Assembly: GCA_030536575.1 (NCBI GenBank)
Contig: JAUNPS010000018.1
Coordinates: forward strand, 1-64,000
Source of the DNA: Eubacteriales bacterium
Lineage (GTDB): Bacteria; Bacillota; Clostridia; Lachnospirales; Lachnospiraceae
Direction: 5' to 3'
DNA: 64,000 nt
A program made the position numbers and the translations under genes. The notes under the pieces are model-generated. The model searched no databases. It worked only from the letters and a program-made list of their open reading frames with translations, and was not told the origin of the DNA. Positions 45,270 through 53,859 of this stretch are shown here, in pieces (within the stretch, counting starts at the first letter, position 1; the number at the start of each line of letters is the position of its first letter).

Positions 45270-46007
45270 ATGGAAGAACTAAGAAGACCAGGCGGAGAAT
45301 TAGCAAGCAGACCGCTGCATTTCTTTTGGATTGTGGATTGTTCTGGCTCCATGTACGGAGAAAAAATTGGAACAGTAAACAATGCGATCCAGACATGTAT
45401 TCCAGAAATGGCGTCTGCCGCTGAGAACAATCCAAATGCGCAGCTTTTGATTCGCACGCTCAGCTTTTCTACAGGAGCAACCTGGCTGACGTCAAATCCA
45501 GTTCCAGTTGAAGATTATGCATGGGAAGATCTGGATGCAAATGGTGTTACCGATTTGGGAAAGGCATTTGAATTACTTGCTGCGCAGCTTTCTATCCCTC
45601 CAATGCCGGCAAGAGCGCTGCCGCCAGTTCTTGTATTGCTATCAGATGGGCAGCCAACCGATAATTACAAGAAAGGATTAGAGGAATTGAAGAAAATGCC
45701 TTGGTTTCGAAAGGCAGTCAAGATTGCTGTTTCTATTGGACAGGATGCAGATGACGATGTATTGATTGAGTTTACTGGAAATAGGGAGCTTGTTCTTCAG
45801 GCAAATAATGCTGCTGCGCTTACAAAGATGATCAAGTGGGCTTCTACAACAGCCTCAATGGTATCTGCACCTGCAAGCAGACCTATGGATTCTCCGGTAT
45901 CTGCACCAGCCGACGATCCATTTGCGGCACCGAATGGCGCCCCACTTGTTCTTGATATGAGTAAGATTCCAGATCCTGGTGATATCGGTGCGGGAGATGT
46001 ATGGTAG
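45270..46007 (+). CDS. TerY-like vWA protein
   Basis: A 245-aa protein. The vWA domain spans about 15-205 with an intact MIDAS: DCSGSMYG, a conserved Thr (NGVTDLG) and LLSDGQPTD. A Pro/Ala-rich tail (APASRPMDSPVSAPADDP) follows. In the TerY-P arrangement the vWA protein is thought to be a scaffold or substrate switched by phosphorylation. AAGGAGG precedes the ATG. Confidence 0.85.
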   Translation: MEELRRPGGELASRPLHFFWIVDCSGSMYGEKIGTVNNAIQTCIPEMASAAENNPNAQLLIRTLSFSTGATWLTSNPVPVEDYAWEDLDANGVTDLGKAFELLAAQLSIPPMPARALPPVLVLLSDGQPTDNYKKGLEELKKMPWFRKAVKIAVSIGQDADDDVLIEFTGNRELVLQANNAAALTKMIKWASTTASMVSAPASRPMDSPVSAPADDPFAAPNGAPLVLDMSKIPDPGDIGAGDVW

Positions 46008-46018
46008 GAGGTGCTTGC

Positions 46019-46864
46019 ATGAAGCATTTACTTTATGGTGAGAGCATCAAAGGAGCTGCTCATGTGCGGAATGGAGCCCTTCTTCAAGATAGTTATAAAA
46101 TAGAAAAGGTTTCTGACGATATATCCATCATTGCGGCTGCAGATGGGCATGGAAGCGAGAAATGTCCGAAAAGTAAAAATGGATCTATGATCGCGGTGAA
46201 TGTATTCTGTAAGGTAATGAAAGATTATATCAATCATTATTCGGATGCCACAGAAAGTCTTATTACCTGGCTCAACCGTGAAGGTGAGCTGAGATTTGCA
46301 CAGAATATCTGTGATGAATGGCAGCGCAGAGTTCGCAAATCATTCAATGACAGTAAAGCAGAGAAACCAGTAGGTGACGATGGAAAAACGGATTGGAAGT
46401 CTGTATATAAATTATATGGAACCACGCTCTTGGGATTGCTTATTACTTCGACGTATATATTCGCGTTCCAGTTAGGTGATGGAGATATCCAATTGGTTGA
46501 TGAGGGCGGTGTGTCGTCAGTTGTAGAAACAGAAAAGATTCTTGGAACAGAAACCTATTCCTTATCAAAAGTGGATGCTTGGAGAAAGGCTGTATCTGCA
46601 GTACGCCGGAGGGATGTATCAGAAGGTGTTCCATACTTGTATCTGATTTCTACAGATGGATTTGCAAATAGTTATCTTACCGAAGAAGATTTTGCAAAAA
46701 CGTGCCGTGAGTATTTTGCACTTATCAGAAGACATGGATTTGATATAGTATGTGCGAATCTTGGAAAATGGCTGACGGAAACCAGTGAATTGGGGTGTGG
46801 AGATGACATCACTGTTGTTCTGGCATATTTTGACGCGCGGGAGATGATCTTGGATGGTCGCTGA
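46019..46864 (+). CDS. PP2C-family protein phosphatase
   Basis: A 281-aa Mn/Mg-dependent phosphatase with the metal-binding AADGHGSEKC, LGDGDIQLV, STDGFANSY and CGDDITVVLAYF motifs of the family, so active-site acids look complete. ATG 46019 with AGGAGG upstream is preferred over 46001, which overlaps the vWA stop. It would reverse the action of the kinase at 43909. The end overlaps the next gene by 11 bases. Confidence 0.87.
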   Translation: MKHLLYGESIKGAAHVRNGALLQDSYKIEKVSDDISIIAAADGHGSEKCPKSKNGSMIAVNVFCKVMKDYINHYSDATESLITWLNREGELRFAQNICDEWQRRVRKSFNDSKAEKPVGDDGKTDWKSVYKLYGTTLLGLLITSTYIFAFQLGDGDIQLVDEGGVSSVVETEKILGTETYSLSKVDAWRKAVSAVRRRDVSEGVPYLYLISTDGFANSYLTEEDFAKTCREYFALIRRHGFDIVCANLGKWLTETSELGCGDDITVVLAYFDAREMILDGR

Positions 46865-47879
46865 TCGATATTATTATCAATGTTTAAATGATGTTGAGAA
46901 GCGAGTATATCAAACCGTTTATGCGGGAATCAAGCAGCAGAAAAGTTTGATTCCGATAACGGTATCTGGTCTTGCAAAGGAATCTGTAAATCGAATCTTT
47001 CATGCGGTGACTGCAGATAATCCGCTTTTTTATTACTGCAATCATTCAGTAATGAGTATTGCGCAGGATCAATTTGGAAATATGGCTTTTTGTCCACAAT
47101 ATTATTTTAAGGAAGATCAGGTATTCGAACATAATATAAAAATCCAGCAGGCGGTTAACCAGCTGATTGCTGATTTACGATTAACAGAAGGATCAGATTA
47201 CGAAAAGGTTTTAAAACTGAACGAGTATTTTTGCAAAAAAGTAGAGTATGATGCTGCCGGGGCTGATCTGGCAGATGTGACACGCGTGATTATGTCTCAT
47301 ACGATTCTGGGCGTATTTGCCAAGCGGAGGGCTCAATGCGAAGGGATTGCAAAAGCGGTTAAAGTCTTGCTCAATGCGGTAGATGTTAAGTGCATCGTCG
47401 TTGATGGAACAGCAACTTTAAATGATGGAACCAGGAGCTTACATGCATGGAATATTATAAAGCAGGGTGGTGTGCCATATCATGTGGATATCACATTTAA
47501 TATGGGCCATACCACAAATGGAAATGTGGCATATGATTGGCTGAATGTCAGCGATGCTATGGTGAAAGGAAATCATATGCCGGATACTGATATGAAATTG
47601 CCAGCTTGCCGATCAGAAAAGTTAAATTATTATACATTGAACAAAGCGGTATTTTCATCCAAGAAACAGGCATGTGAATACATAAAAAAGAAAATAAAAT
47701 ACGGAGAACGGTTGATTTATATGAGATTTAACGGTCGGGTTAAAGTGTCAAACATATATATGGAACTCGTTCAAATTGTGAGTGGTGCAATTCGGGAGTG
47801 TTACACAGATCAGGATAATTTAACAGTCAGCAGTGTGTTGGGAGTGGATACCAATACACTGAGACTATGGATACGTTAA
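46854..47879 (+). CDS. transglutaminase-like (papain-fold) protein
   Basis: A 341-aa protein whose middle part is a transglutaminase-like domain with the triad visible: Cys162 in AQCEGIA, His197 in LHAWN, Asp212 in HVDITF. It has no signal peptide. In the cell it could act as a protease, amidase or cross-linking enzyme. The overlap with the PP2C gene points to one functional unit with the kinase-vWA-phosphatase trio. I know no established system with this exact set. Confidence 0.78.
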   Translation: MVADRYYYQCLNDVEKRVYQTVYAGIKQQKSLIPITVSGLAKESVNRIFHAVTADNPLFYYCNHSVMSIAQDQFGNMAFCPQYYFKEDQVFEHNIKIQQAVNQLIADLRLTEGSDYEKVLKLNEYFCKKVEYDAAGADLADVTRVIMSHTILGVFAKRRAQCEGIAKAVKVLLNAVDVKCIVVDGTATLNDGTRSLHAWNIIKQGGVPYHVDITFNMGHTTNGNVAYDWLNVSDAMVKGNHMPDTDMKLPACRSEKLNYYTLNKAVFSSKKQACEYIKKKIKYGERLIYMRFNGRVKVSNIYMELVQIVSGAIRECYTDQDNLTVSSVLGVDTNTLRLWIR

Positions 47880-47931
47880 AGAGAGAAGAAGTTTTGTACC
47901 AGACACCGGTGGGCGCAAAGGATAGCAGAAT

Positions 47932-48708
47932 ATGAACAGCAAAATTTGTTTATGTGACAAGAAAGCGGATATATTGGAAAGAGCCATTTACTCTGAGATA
48001 TGCAGCCATGATGGTTTGAAGGCAAAAGATATATGTAAAAATATTTCAGCCGACCGAAAGACCATCAACCAATATTTGTACAAAGCGCCGCTTATGAGGG
48101 AATTGTGTTACCGTGATGATGATTACAAATGGCATGGATTGGTCCGGCAGAACCGACCGCATATAGGTTTGGGGGATTTTTGCGGATATTATAGTTCGGT
48201 TGGGGAATTCTTGGAATTGGAGGAGGAAGAATGGTTTAAAACGATGCTTTCCGGATGCAAAAATATCGGGCGGAATCTGAATGATACCAGGGGATTGTTC
48301 CATTCCTTCCGGGATTGCAGGAATGTGATGGTTCAACTTTTTGAGGATCTGGAGAGTGTCTTTCAACCGGATTGGGAAATTGCGTTTGAGCTGCGGATCA
48401 ACCGGGCGCGCTATATCCGAATTTATGCAGATGTGCTTGTGCTTACGGAGGATAAAGCATTTTCTCTGGAATTTAAGATGAAAGATAAAGCTATGCCAGA
48501 GGAAGTCCGGCAGGCTGCGAAGTATACGGAGTATCTGGAAGTGATTTTGGGATCAGAATATGATGTGATTCCCTGTTTGGTGCTGACCAAGGCAGATGAT
48601 TTGTACAGATATGAACCATTAGGTGTTGGTGACGCACTGATTCCGGTATGTTCTGGGAATATGTTGTTTAATCTATTTGATGAATATATTGGATTCTTGA
48701 AAGAATGA
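47932..48708 (+). CDS. HTH protein with PD-(D/E)XK nuclease-like domain
   Basis: A 258-aa protein. The N-terminal 65 residues read as a winged helix (LKAKDICKNISADRKTINQYLY). The C-terminal half has IRIYADVLVLTEDKAFSLEFKMKDKA, with Asp then ExK, the pattern of PD-(D/E)XK nucleases; a later VIPCLVLTKADD strand fits the fold. It may cut or bind nucleic acid as the effector of the cassette (inference). It is the last gene of the same-strand run that began at 22823. Confidence 0.65.
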   Translation: MNSKICLCDKKADILERAIYSEICSHDGLKAKDICKNISADRKTINQYLYKAPLMRELCYRDDDYKWHGLVRQNRPHIGLGDFCGYYSSVGEFLELEEEEWFKTMLSGCKNIGRNLNDTRGLFHSFRDCRNVMVQLFEDLESVFQPDWEIAFELRINRARYIRIYADVLVLTEDKAFSLEFKMKDKAMPEEVRQAAKYTEYLEVILGSEYDVIPCLVLTKADDLYRYEPLGVGDALIPVCSGNMLFNLFDEYIGFLKE

Positions 48709-48957
48709 TTTCCCGGGTTCCGTGACACCAGTGTCCGGGGATTGGTCAAATGCGTGTGGAACGAATCAAGATAAGCGGACAGGAGTATAAAAGGAGCTGA
48801 AGCACTCATTTTCGTGCAACAGCCCCGAAATCTTTGGAGCAAAGTATGAGCTCCGGTGCTAAGATAAAGATGACTGATGATCTTGACTTTTGTCAGATTT
48901 TTGACTTTAAGGTATTTTTAGAGCTATCACCAAAGAGTGTTCCATATGATTTTGGAT
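48709..48957 (+). other. right edge of the defence island
   Basis: This 249-bp stretch has no clear gene. A short frame from 48846 (MSSGAKIKMTDDLDF, then FKVFLELSPKSVPYDFGF) stops looking protein-like where it meets the convergent gene at 48958 and may be a relic. GTAAGG-type sites and a good terminator are absent. Confidence 0.35.
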
Positions 48958-49983
48958 TTATTTGGCGTCTGCTTCCTTCGGAGCGTGTGGAAAAACAATC
49001 TCATGTAAAGAAGAAGTCCGGTATACTTTTTCTTTTTCAGTGTTTTTCTGAACGGTCAATACTTCGTCTCCAATAAAACGGTATGCGGATTCGCCGCCAG
49101 TAGGAAGGTCATCGCAAAGGGACTTCATTACAATATGATCGACATTTACCTCAAGATCAAGCTTGATATCAGGAGTCTTTACGTGTATCATGAAGCGATG
49201 CGCAAAGGAGAAGCCCAGTTCCGGTTCTGTCTCAATGTCCAAAAGTTCATAGGTAATATTTCCTGCCTGATGATGCAGGTCGTTTGGTTCTGTATAGAGA
49301 TTTTCAGCGTCTTCTACAAGCATGGTAACCGCAGGCTTTGCACCCGGTATGGAAGGAATCAGAATGCCGTAATCAATTGTGATATCCTCAGTATGAACCT
49401 TTCCCCAGTGCCAGTGATCCAATTCATTGCCGACATTAAGATTCATCCAATTGTGATCGTGGTATCCCTGGCCTTTTACGGTAATTTCCTTATCATTTTT
49501 ATATAAGACTCCTTCCACGCTTGCCATTGGCTGAGCAACAACCCATGCTTTTTCTTCTCCGGTCTGCGGATTTTTAAAGACACATCCGTCTGTTCCGGCT
49601 TGCCATGATGGAACCTTTGCATAGAATTTGAGGTATGCGCCATAACCGTCGATGAATGCCTTCATTTCGTAATGGTCGCCGCAATCTTTGCACCACTGCT
49701 CATCGTTGTAATTTACGTCACATTGTTTCCGGCTGAAACTTGCTTTTTCTTCCGGATATTTTTTGATTAAAGAATGTTCTGTGCCGTCTTTTTCATATAA
49801 ATCAACACGCACGGAAGGCTGGCGTGGATAAAGCCTTGTATCATTTACGGAATACATGACAACAAAATGGTCCCCGTTGTCCAAAGCTGCATCAAAATAC
49901 CACCATTCTGCTTCCTTGTTGCGTTCCTGCACCGGATAGTGAATGTGTAGTTTGTCAAATTCTGGTTTGTATGTTTTCGTCAT
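48958..49983 (-). CDS. CrtC/AttH-like lipocalin-fold protein
   Basis: A 341-aa protein that resembles the carotenoid 1,2-hydratase (CrtC)/AttH lipocalin-like family: EAEWWYFDAALDNGDHFVVMY at the N-terminus, GYHDHNWMNLNVG in the middle, and a second beta-barrel half. In other bacteria such proteins hydrate or bind lipid-like substrates. There is no signal peptide. Carotenoid genes are not present nearby, so the substrate is open. It is divergent from a TetR gene that may control it. Confidence 0.7.
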   Translation of the reverse strand: MTKTYKPEFDKLHIHYPVQERNKEAEWWYFDAALDNGDHFVVMYSVNDTRLYPRQPSVRVDLYEKDGTEHSLIKKYPEEKASFSRKQCDVNYNDEQWCKDCGDHYEMKAFIDGYGAYLKFYAKVPSWQAGTDGCVFKNPQTGEEKAWVVAQPMASVEGVLYKNDKEITVKGQGYHDHNWMNLNVGNELDHWHWGKVHTEDITIDYGILIPSIPGAKPAVTMLVEDAENLYTEPNDLHHQAGNITYELLDIETEPELGFSFAHRFMIHVKTPDIKLDLEVNVDHIVMKSLCDDLPTGGESAYRFIGDEVLTVQKNTEKEKVYRTSSLHEIVFPHAPKEADAK

Positions 49984-50195
49984 TTTTGAATTCCTTTCTA
50001 TGAAATGTGTTGTGTACTTGTTGAACCCAATTATAATTAGAAAAAAGAGAGGATGTAAGATACAAAAGGGTTCCGTTTGTTACATTGTTTCTGACATGTG
50101 TTGTTTTGAAGGTGGACATTTTATTTGGAAATTGTTAGAATGATAGAAATAAGCAGACGATGTGTTTTAATAGTATTGATTGGAGCAGGTATAAA

Positions 50196-50729
50196 TTGGA
50201 AAATCAGGAGTATTCTGTTTCAGCATCAGATTTTATTATTGATGCGTTATTTGAATTAATGAAAGAGCAGTCTTTTGAAAAAATAAGTATTACAGAAATC
50301 GCGCAGAAGGCGGGTGTCTCAAGACTGTCCTATTATAGAAATTTTCAAACCAAAGAAGACATTATCTTGACCTTTTTTGAACAGGAGTTTCAGCAGTTTC
50401 TTTATGAGATAAAGACTTTGGATATATGTGATATTTCTTTTAGAAAACTGATCAGCGTCAGTTTTTCATACTGGGAGAAGAGACAGGACCGAATCCGTAT
50501 GCTGATGCGTGACGAACAGATCTATTTGATCTATGTATCATTTAATAAATATTTGTCGGAAATACTGAAAGAATATCAAATGAAATTCAAATTGAGTTTC
50601 TGGCAGGGAAAATTTCTCGAAGGGGGAATTATGATCGTATTGCTGGAGTGGATTCAAAATGGGTGTAAAAACAGCCCCGATGAAATGGCAGAGGAGTTAA
50701 GCGAAAAATATAAAATTGATATTCTGTAA
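50196..50729 (+). CDS. TetR family transcriptional regulator
   Basis: A TetR-type regulator of about 177 aa, with a helix-turn-helix (FEKISITEIAQKAGVSRLSYYRNFQTKEDII) and a helical ligand domain. The likely start is TTG 50196, preceded by GGAGCAGG at 50181; an ATG at 50160 lacks a site. Its divergent position suggests control of the CrtC-like gene. Confidence 0.75.
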   Translation: MENQEYSVSASDFIIDALFELMKEQSFEKISITEIAQKAGVSRLSYYRNFQTKEDIILTFFEQEFQQFLYEIKTLDICDISFRKLISVSFSYWEKRQDRIRMLMRDEQIYLIYVSFNKYLSEILKEYQMKFKLSFWQGKFLEGGIMIVLLEWIQNGCKNSPDEMAEELSEKYKIDIL

Positions 50730-50946
50730 AATTCATCTCCCATATTAGGAACCAGAAAAGATCATTATGATAAATGTATTTCCGAAAGAAGAGCAAGTGG
50801 TATTTCATTGGACGTATAAACTCGATGAAATATTCGGGGAAGAAAGAGAAAGGAATGGAGAAAACAGGGCGAAGAGAGTATGCAGGGTGTAGATTTTCTG
50901 CTTGCGGGAAAATAGGAGTGAAAGAAAGAACAGGAGCGTTTAAACA

Positions 50947-52461
50947 ATGAAACGAAAGAGCTTTTACGCAGTCGCCATAGGCAGAAAGACGGGAATCTAC
51001 CGAACCTGGGAGGAATGCCGGCAGCAGGTGGACGGCTACCCCGGCGGGAAACAGCAAGGCTTTTACACAGAAGCAGAAGCCAGGAAATGGATGGAAACTT
51101 TTAAACAGCCGGAAAACCAGGTGTCGCTTGGAAAGGCAAAACCAGACTTTTCTCAGAAATATGTTTCGGTGGGCTTAAATGAAAGCCAGAAAAAGGCATT
51201 GGAAATCATGTTGAGCGGAGAAAATGTTTTTCTTACAGGCGAGGCTGGAACGGGAAAGACGTTTCTTTTAAAGTATTTTCTAGCGAAGGTAAGCGCGAAA
51301 AATGTGATCGTCTGCGCACCGACGGGCATTGCGGCCCTCCAGATCCACGGTGCTACGATCCATCATGTTTTCCGGGCCGATTTGGGGCCATTGATGCCGG
51401 ATAAGCCGCTGGGGAGAATCCAGGACGCGGTAAAAGAGGCGGATCTCATTGTTATAGACGAAATCAGCATGTGCCGGTTTGATTTGTTTGATTATGTGTG
51501 CCGTTCGATTCAAGAAGCACAGGACATTTCCAAAAGGAAAAAGCAGGTGATTGTGGTAGGTGATTTTTATCAGCTCCCTCCGGTGATGACGGACAAGGAT
51601 CGGGAGGTGCTGGCACAGGCCTGGATGGGGCGGATCGAAAAGATAGGAGACGGATTCGCGTTTCTGGCTCCGGCCTGGCGGGAAATGCGGTTTCGGACAG
51701 TGCTTTTGACGGAGGTCATGCGCCAGAAGGGCGAGCTGGATTTTATCGAAAATCTGAACCGGATTCGAAGGGGAGAGACAGACGCGCTGGAATGGTTTAA
51801 CCGCAATACGGCGGCCGAAGAGCGGCCGGGAATCTTTCTCTATGCGAGAAATCTGACCGTAGACCGGAAAAACCGGGAGGAAACTGCCAGACTGAACCGG
51901 ACTGCGCGAAAATACAAAGGGAAAAAGGAAGGAAGTATCCGGGATTTCCCGACGGCGATGGAGCTGGAACTTTGCGTCGGAACCCGTGTGATGAGCATTG
52001 TGAATGATGGGAAAGGGCGGTATCAGAACGGTTCGCTGGGGACGGTTACGGCCCTGGGGGAGGACACGGTGAAGGTGCGGCTGGATAATGGGGCTCATGT
52101 GGCCTTTGAGAGGTATGTGTGGGAAGCGGTGGATTATGCGGTGGTACGGGAGGAGGACACGGGAAGGTGCCGGCTGGAGAAGCGGGTGGTCGGGAGATTT
52201 GAGCAGCTTCCGCTGAAGGTTGCGTTTGCAATTACGATCCATAAGTCGCAGGGGCAGACGTTTGACAGTGCGAATTTGACGCCGGAGTGTTTTGGGGCGG
52301 GGCAGTTGTATGTGGCGCTGTCCAGGGTTCGGAGCGCGGAGGCATTGTATTTGACGCGGCGAATTGAGGAGAGGGATATGATCGTGTCGGATGAGGTGAG
52401 GCGGTTTTATGGCGAGGAAGAGGAATCCGGAATGAAACGGCATTTAAGACTAAGAAAGTAA
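50947..52461 (+). CDS. Pif1/RecD-like helicase with N-terminal RNase H1 hybrid-binding domain
   Basis: A 504-aa fusion. Residues about 5-50 (FYAVAIGRKTGIYRTWEECRQQVDGYPG) form the RNase H1 N-terminal (viroplasmin) domain that binds RNA-DNA hybrids. Then a superfamily 1B helicase: Walker A GEAGTGKT (about 98-105), VIDEISM Walker B, VVGDFYQLPPV motif III and the C-terminal AITIHKSQGQTFD and YVALSRVRS motifs. It should unwind DNA 5'-3', perhaps at R-loops (inference from the added domain). ATG follows AACA with only a weak ribosome site. Confidence 0.88.
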   Translation: MKRKSFYAVAIGRKTGIYRTWEECRQQVDGYPGGKQQGFYTEAEARKWMETFKQPENQVSLGKAKPDFSQKYVSVGLNESQKKALEIMLSGENVFLTGEAGTGKTFLLKYFLAKVSAKNVIVCAPTGIAALQIHGATIHHVFRADLGPLMPDKPLGRIQDAVKEADLIVIDEISMCRFDLFDYVCRSIQEAQDISKRKKQVIVVGDFYQLPPVMTDKDREVLAQAWMGRIEKIGDGFAFLAPAWREMRFRTVLLTEVMRQKGELDFIENLNRIRRGETDALEWFNRNTAAEERPGIFLYARNLTVDRKNREETARLNRTARKYKGKKEGSIRDFPTAMELELCVGTRVMSIVNDGKGRYQNGSLGTVTALGEDTVKVRLDNGAHVAFERYVWEAVDYAVVREEDTGRCRLEKRVVGRFEQLPLKVAFAITIHKSQGQTFDSANLTPECFGAGQLYVALSRVRSAEALYLTRRIEERDMIVSDEVRRFYGEEEESGMKRHLRLRK

Positions 52462-52472
52462 AAAAATGCAAA

Positions 52473-52501
52473 TTCCATCAGACGTCAGAATGTGCTATGC
52501 T
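52473..52501 (+). promoter_or_regulatory. promoter of the glycosidase operon
   Basis: TTCCAT (52473-52478), a 17-bp spacer and TATGCT (52496-52501) lie 43 bp before the GH27 start. Confidence 0.5.
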
Positions 52502-52544
52502 AGATACGGAAAACTACTTTTTTAAAAAAGGAAAGGTGAGGATC

Positions 52545-53858
52545 ATGAACAAAAACAGCTATGCGAAAACCCCTCCCATGGGCTGGAACAGTTGGGACTG
52601 CTACGGCGCTTCCGTAACCGAAAAAATCCTGAAACAAAACGCGGACTACATGGCCGAACATCTGAAATCCTACGGCTGGGAATACATTGTATGCGATATC
52701 CAGTGGTATGAACCAGAAGCCAAAGGACATGCCTACAATCATTTTTACCCATTGGAAATGGACGAATACGCCCGGCTGATCCCAGCGGTAAACCGCTTCC
52801 CTTCTGCGGCAGGCGGCCAGGGCTTCGCGCCGATCAGCTCCTACATTCACGGTCTGGGCCTGAAATTTGGCATTCATATCATGCGCGGGATTCCACGTCA
52901 GGCCGTTCACGCTGCCACGCCCATCAAAGGCAGTCATGCGACCGCCAGAACCATTGCTCATCCGTACTCTCTGTGTCCGTGGAACACAGACATGTATGGG
53001 GTCAATCCGGAGGCCGAAGGCGCGCAGGCATACTATGATTCGCTGTTTGAACTGTATGCGCAGTGGGGCGTGGATTTCGTGAAGGTGGACGATATCTGCA
53101 ATACGGAGTACAAGCCTCATGACCCGTACTCTGCGAGAAAAGAAATTGAAATGATACGCGCAGCGATCGATAAATGCGGCCGCGAAATTGTCCTGAGCCT
53201 TTCGCCGGGCCCGGCCGTGCTTTCCGAGGCCGCCCATCTGGCCGCGAATGCAAATATGTGGCGTATAACCGGCGATTTCTGGGACAATTGGCCTCAGCTT
53301 TATGCGATGTTTGAAAAATGTGACCAGTGGAGTCCTTATGTAAAAGAAGGCTGTTGGCCGGATTGTGATATGCTTCCGCTGGGCCATCTGGGAATCAATA
53401 CCCCAGGCTATGACGGCGGTTCCCGGTTCACGAATTTCACCAGGGAAGAGCAGCGCACGATGATGACGCTTTGGTGTATGTTTCGCTCTCCGCTGATGAT
53501 GGGAGGGGAACTTACGGATCTTGATGAGTGGACGCGGAAGCTGCTGACGAACCGGAAGGTTTTGCGGCTTCTGGGCCATTCCTCCGGGGCGAGGCAGCTT
53601 ATGCGGACTGGGGATACGGTAATTTGGAGCAGCAATGATGAGGACGGCGGAAAGTATCTCGCGTTCTTTAATCTCTCGAATGCGGAGACGAAGCCGGGAT
53701 TTCCGTTGAATCATTTGGGAATTCGGGGCGCCTGCCGCGTGGAGAATTTGTGGGACGGGACGGAACGCGAAGAGGCCAGCGGACGCCTGGAAGCGGAACT
53801 GAAACCGCATGACGCGGCTTTGTTTAAGCTGACGAAAGGAATAGGAGGCGAAGAATAA
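52545..53858 (+). CDS. GH27 alpha-galactosidase family glycoside hydrolase
   Basis: A 437-aa (beta/alpha)8 enzyme: PPMGWNSWDCYG at the N-terminus, YIVCDIQWYEP, the nucleophile Asp in VDFVKVDDIC, WRITGDFWDNW with the acid/base Asp, and a beta-sandwich tail. It removes alpha-linked galactose or related sugars (alpha-N-acetylgalactosamine or arabinopyranose are possible). No signal peptide, so imported oligosaccharides are the substrate. ATG 52545 follows AAGGTGAGG. It lies one base before the GH35 gene. Confidence 0.88.
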   Translation: MNKNSYAKTPPMGWNSWDCYGASVTEKILKQNADYMAEHLKSYGWEYIVCDIQWYEPEAKGHAYNHFYPLEMDEYARLIPAVNRFPSAAGGQGFAPISSYIHGLGLKFGIHIMRGIPRQAVHAATPIKGSHATARTIAHPYSLCPWNTDMYGVNPEAEGAQAYYDSLFELYAQWGVDFVKVDDICNTEYKPHDPYSARKEIEMIRAAIDKCGREIVLSLSPGPAVLSEAAHLAANANMWRITGDFWDNWPQLYAMFEKCDQWSPYVKEGCWPDCDMLPLGHLGINTPGYDGGSRFTNFTREEQRTMMTLWCMFRSPLMMGGELTDLDEWTRKLLTNRKVLRLLGHSSGARQLMRTGDTVIWSSNDEDGGKYLAFFNLSNAETKPGFPLNHLGIRGACRVENLWDGTEREEASGRLEAELKPHDAALFKLTKGIGGEE

Positions 53859-53859
53859 C

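Noticed and set aside
48834-49076. 80-aa plus-strand frame at the right edge of the island
   Set aside because: Its second half is antisense to the CrtC-like gene; only the first 38 residues could be a relic.
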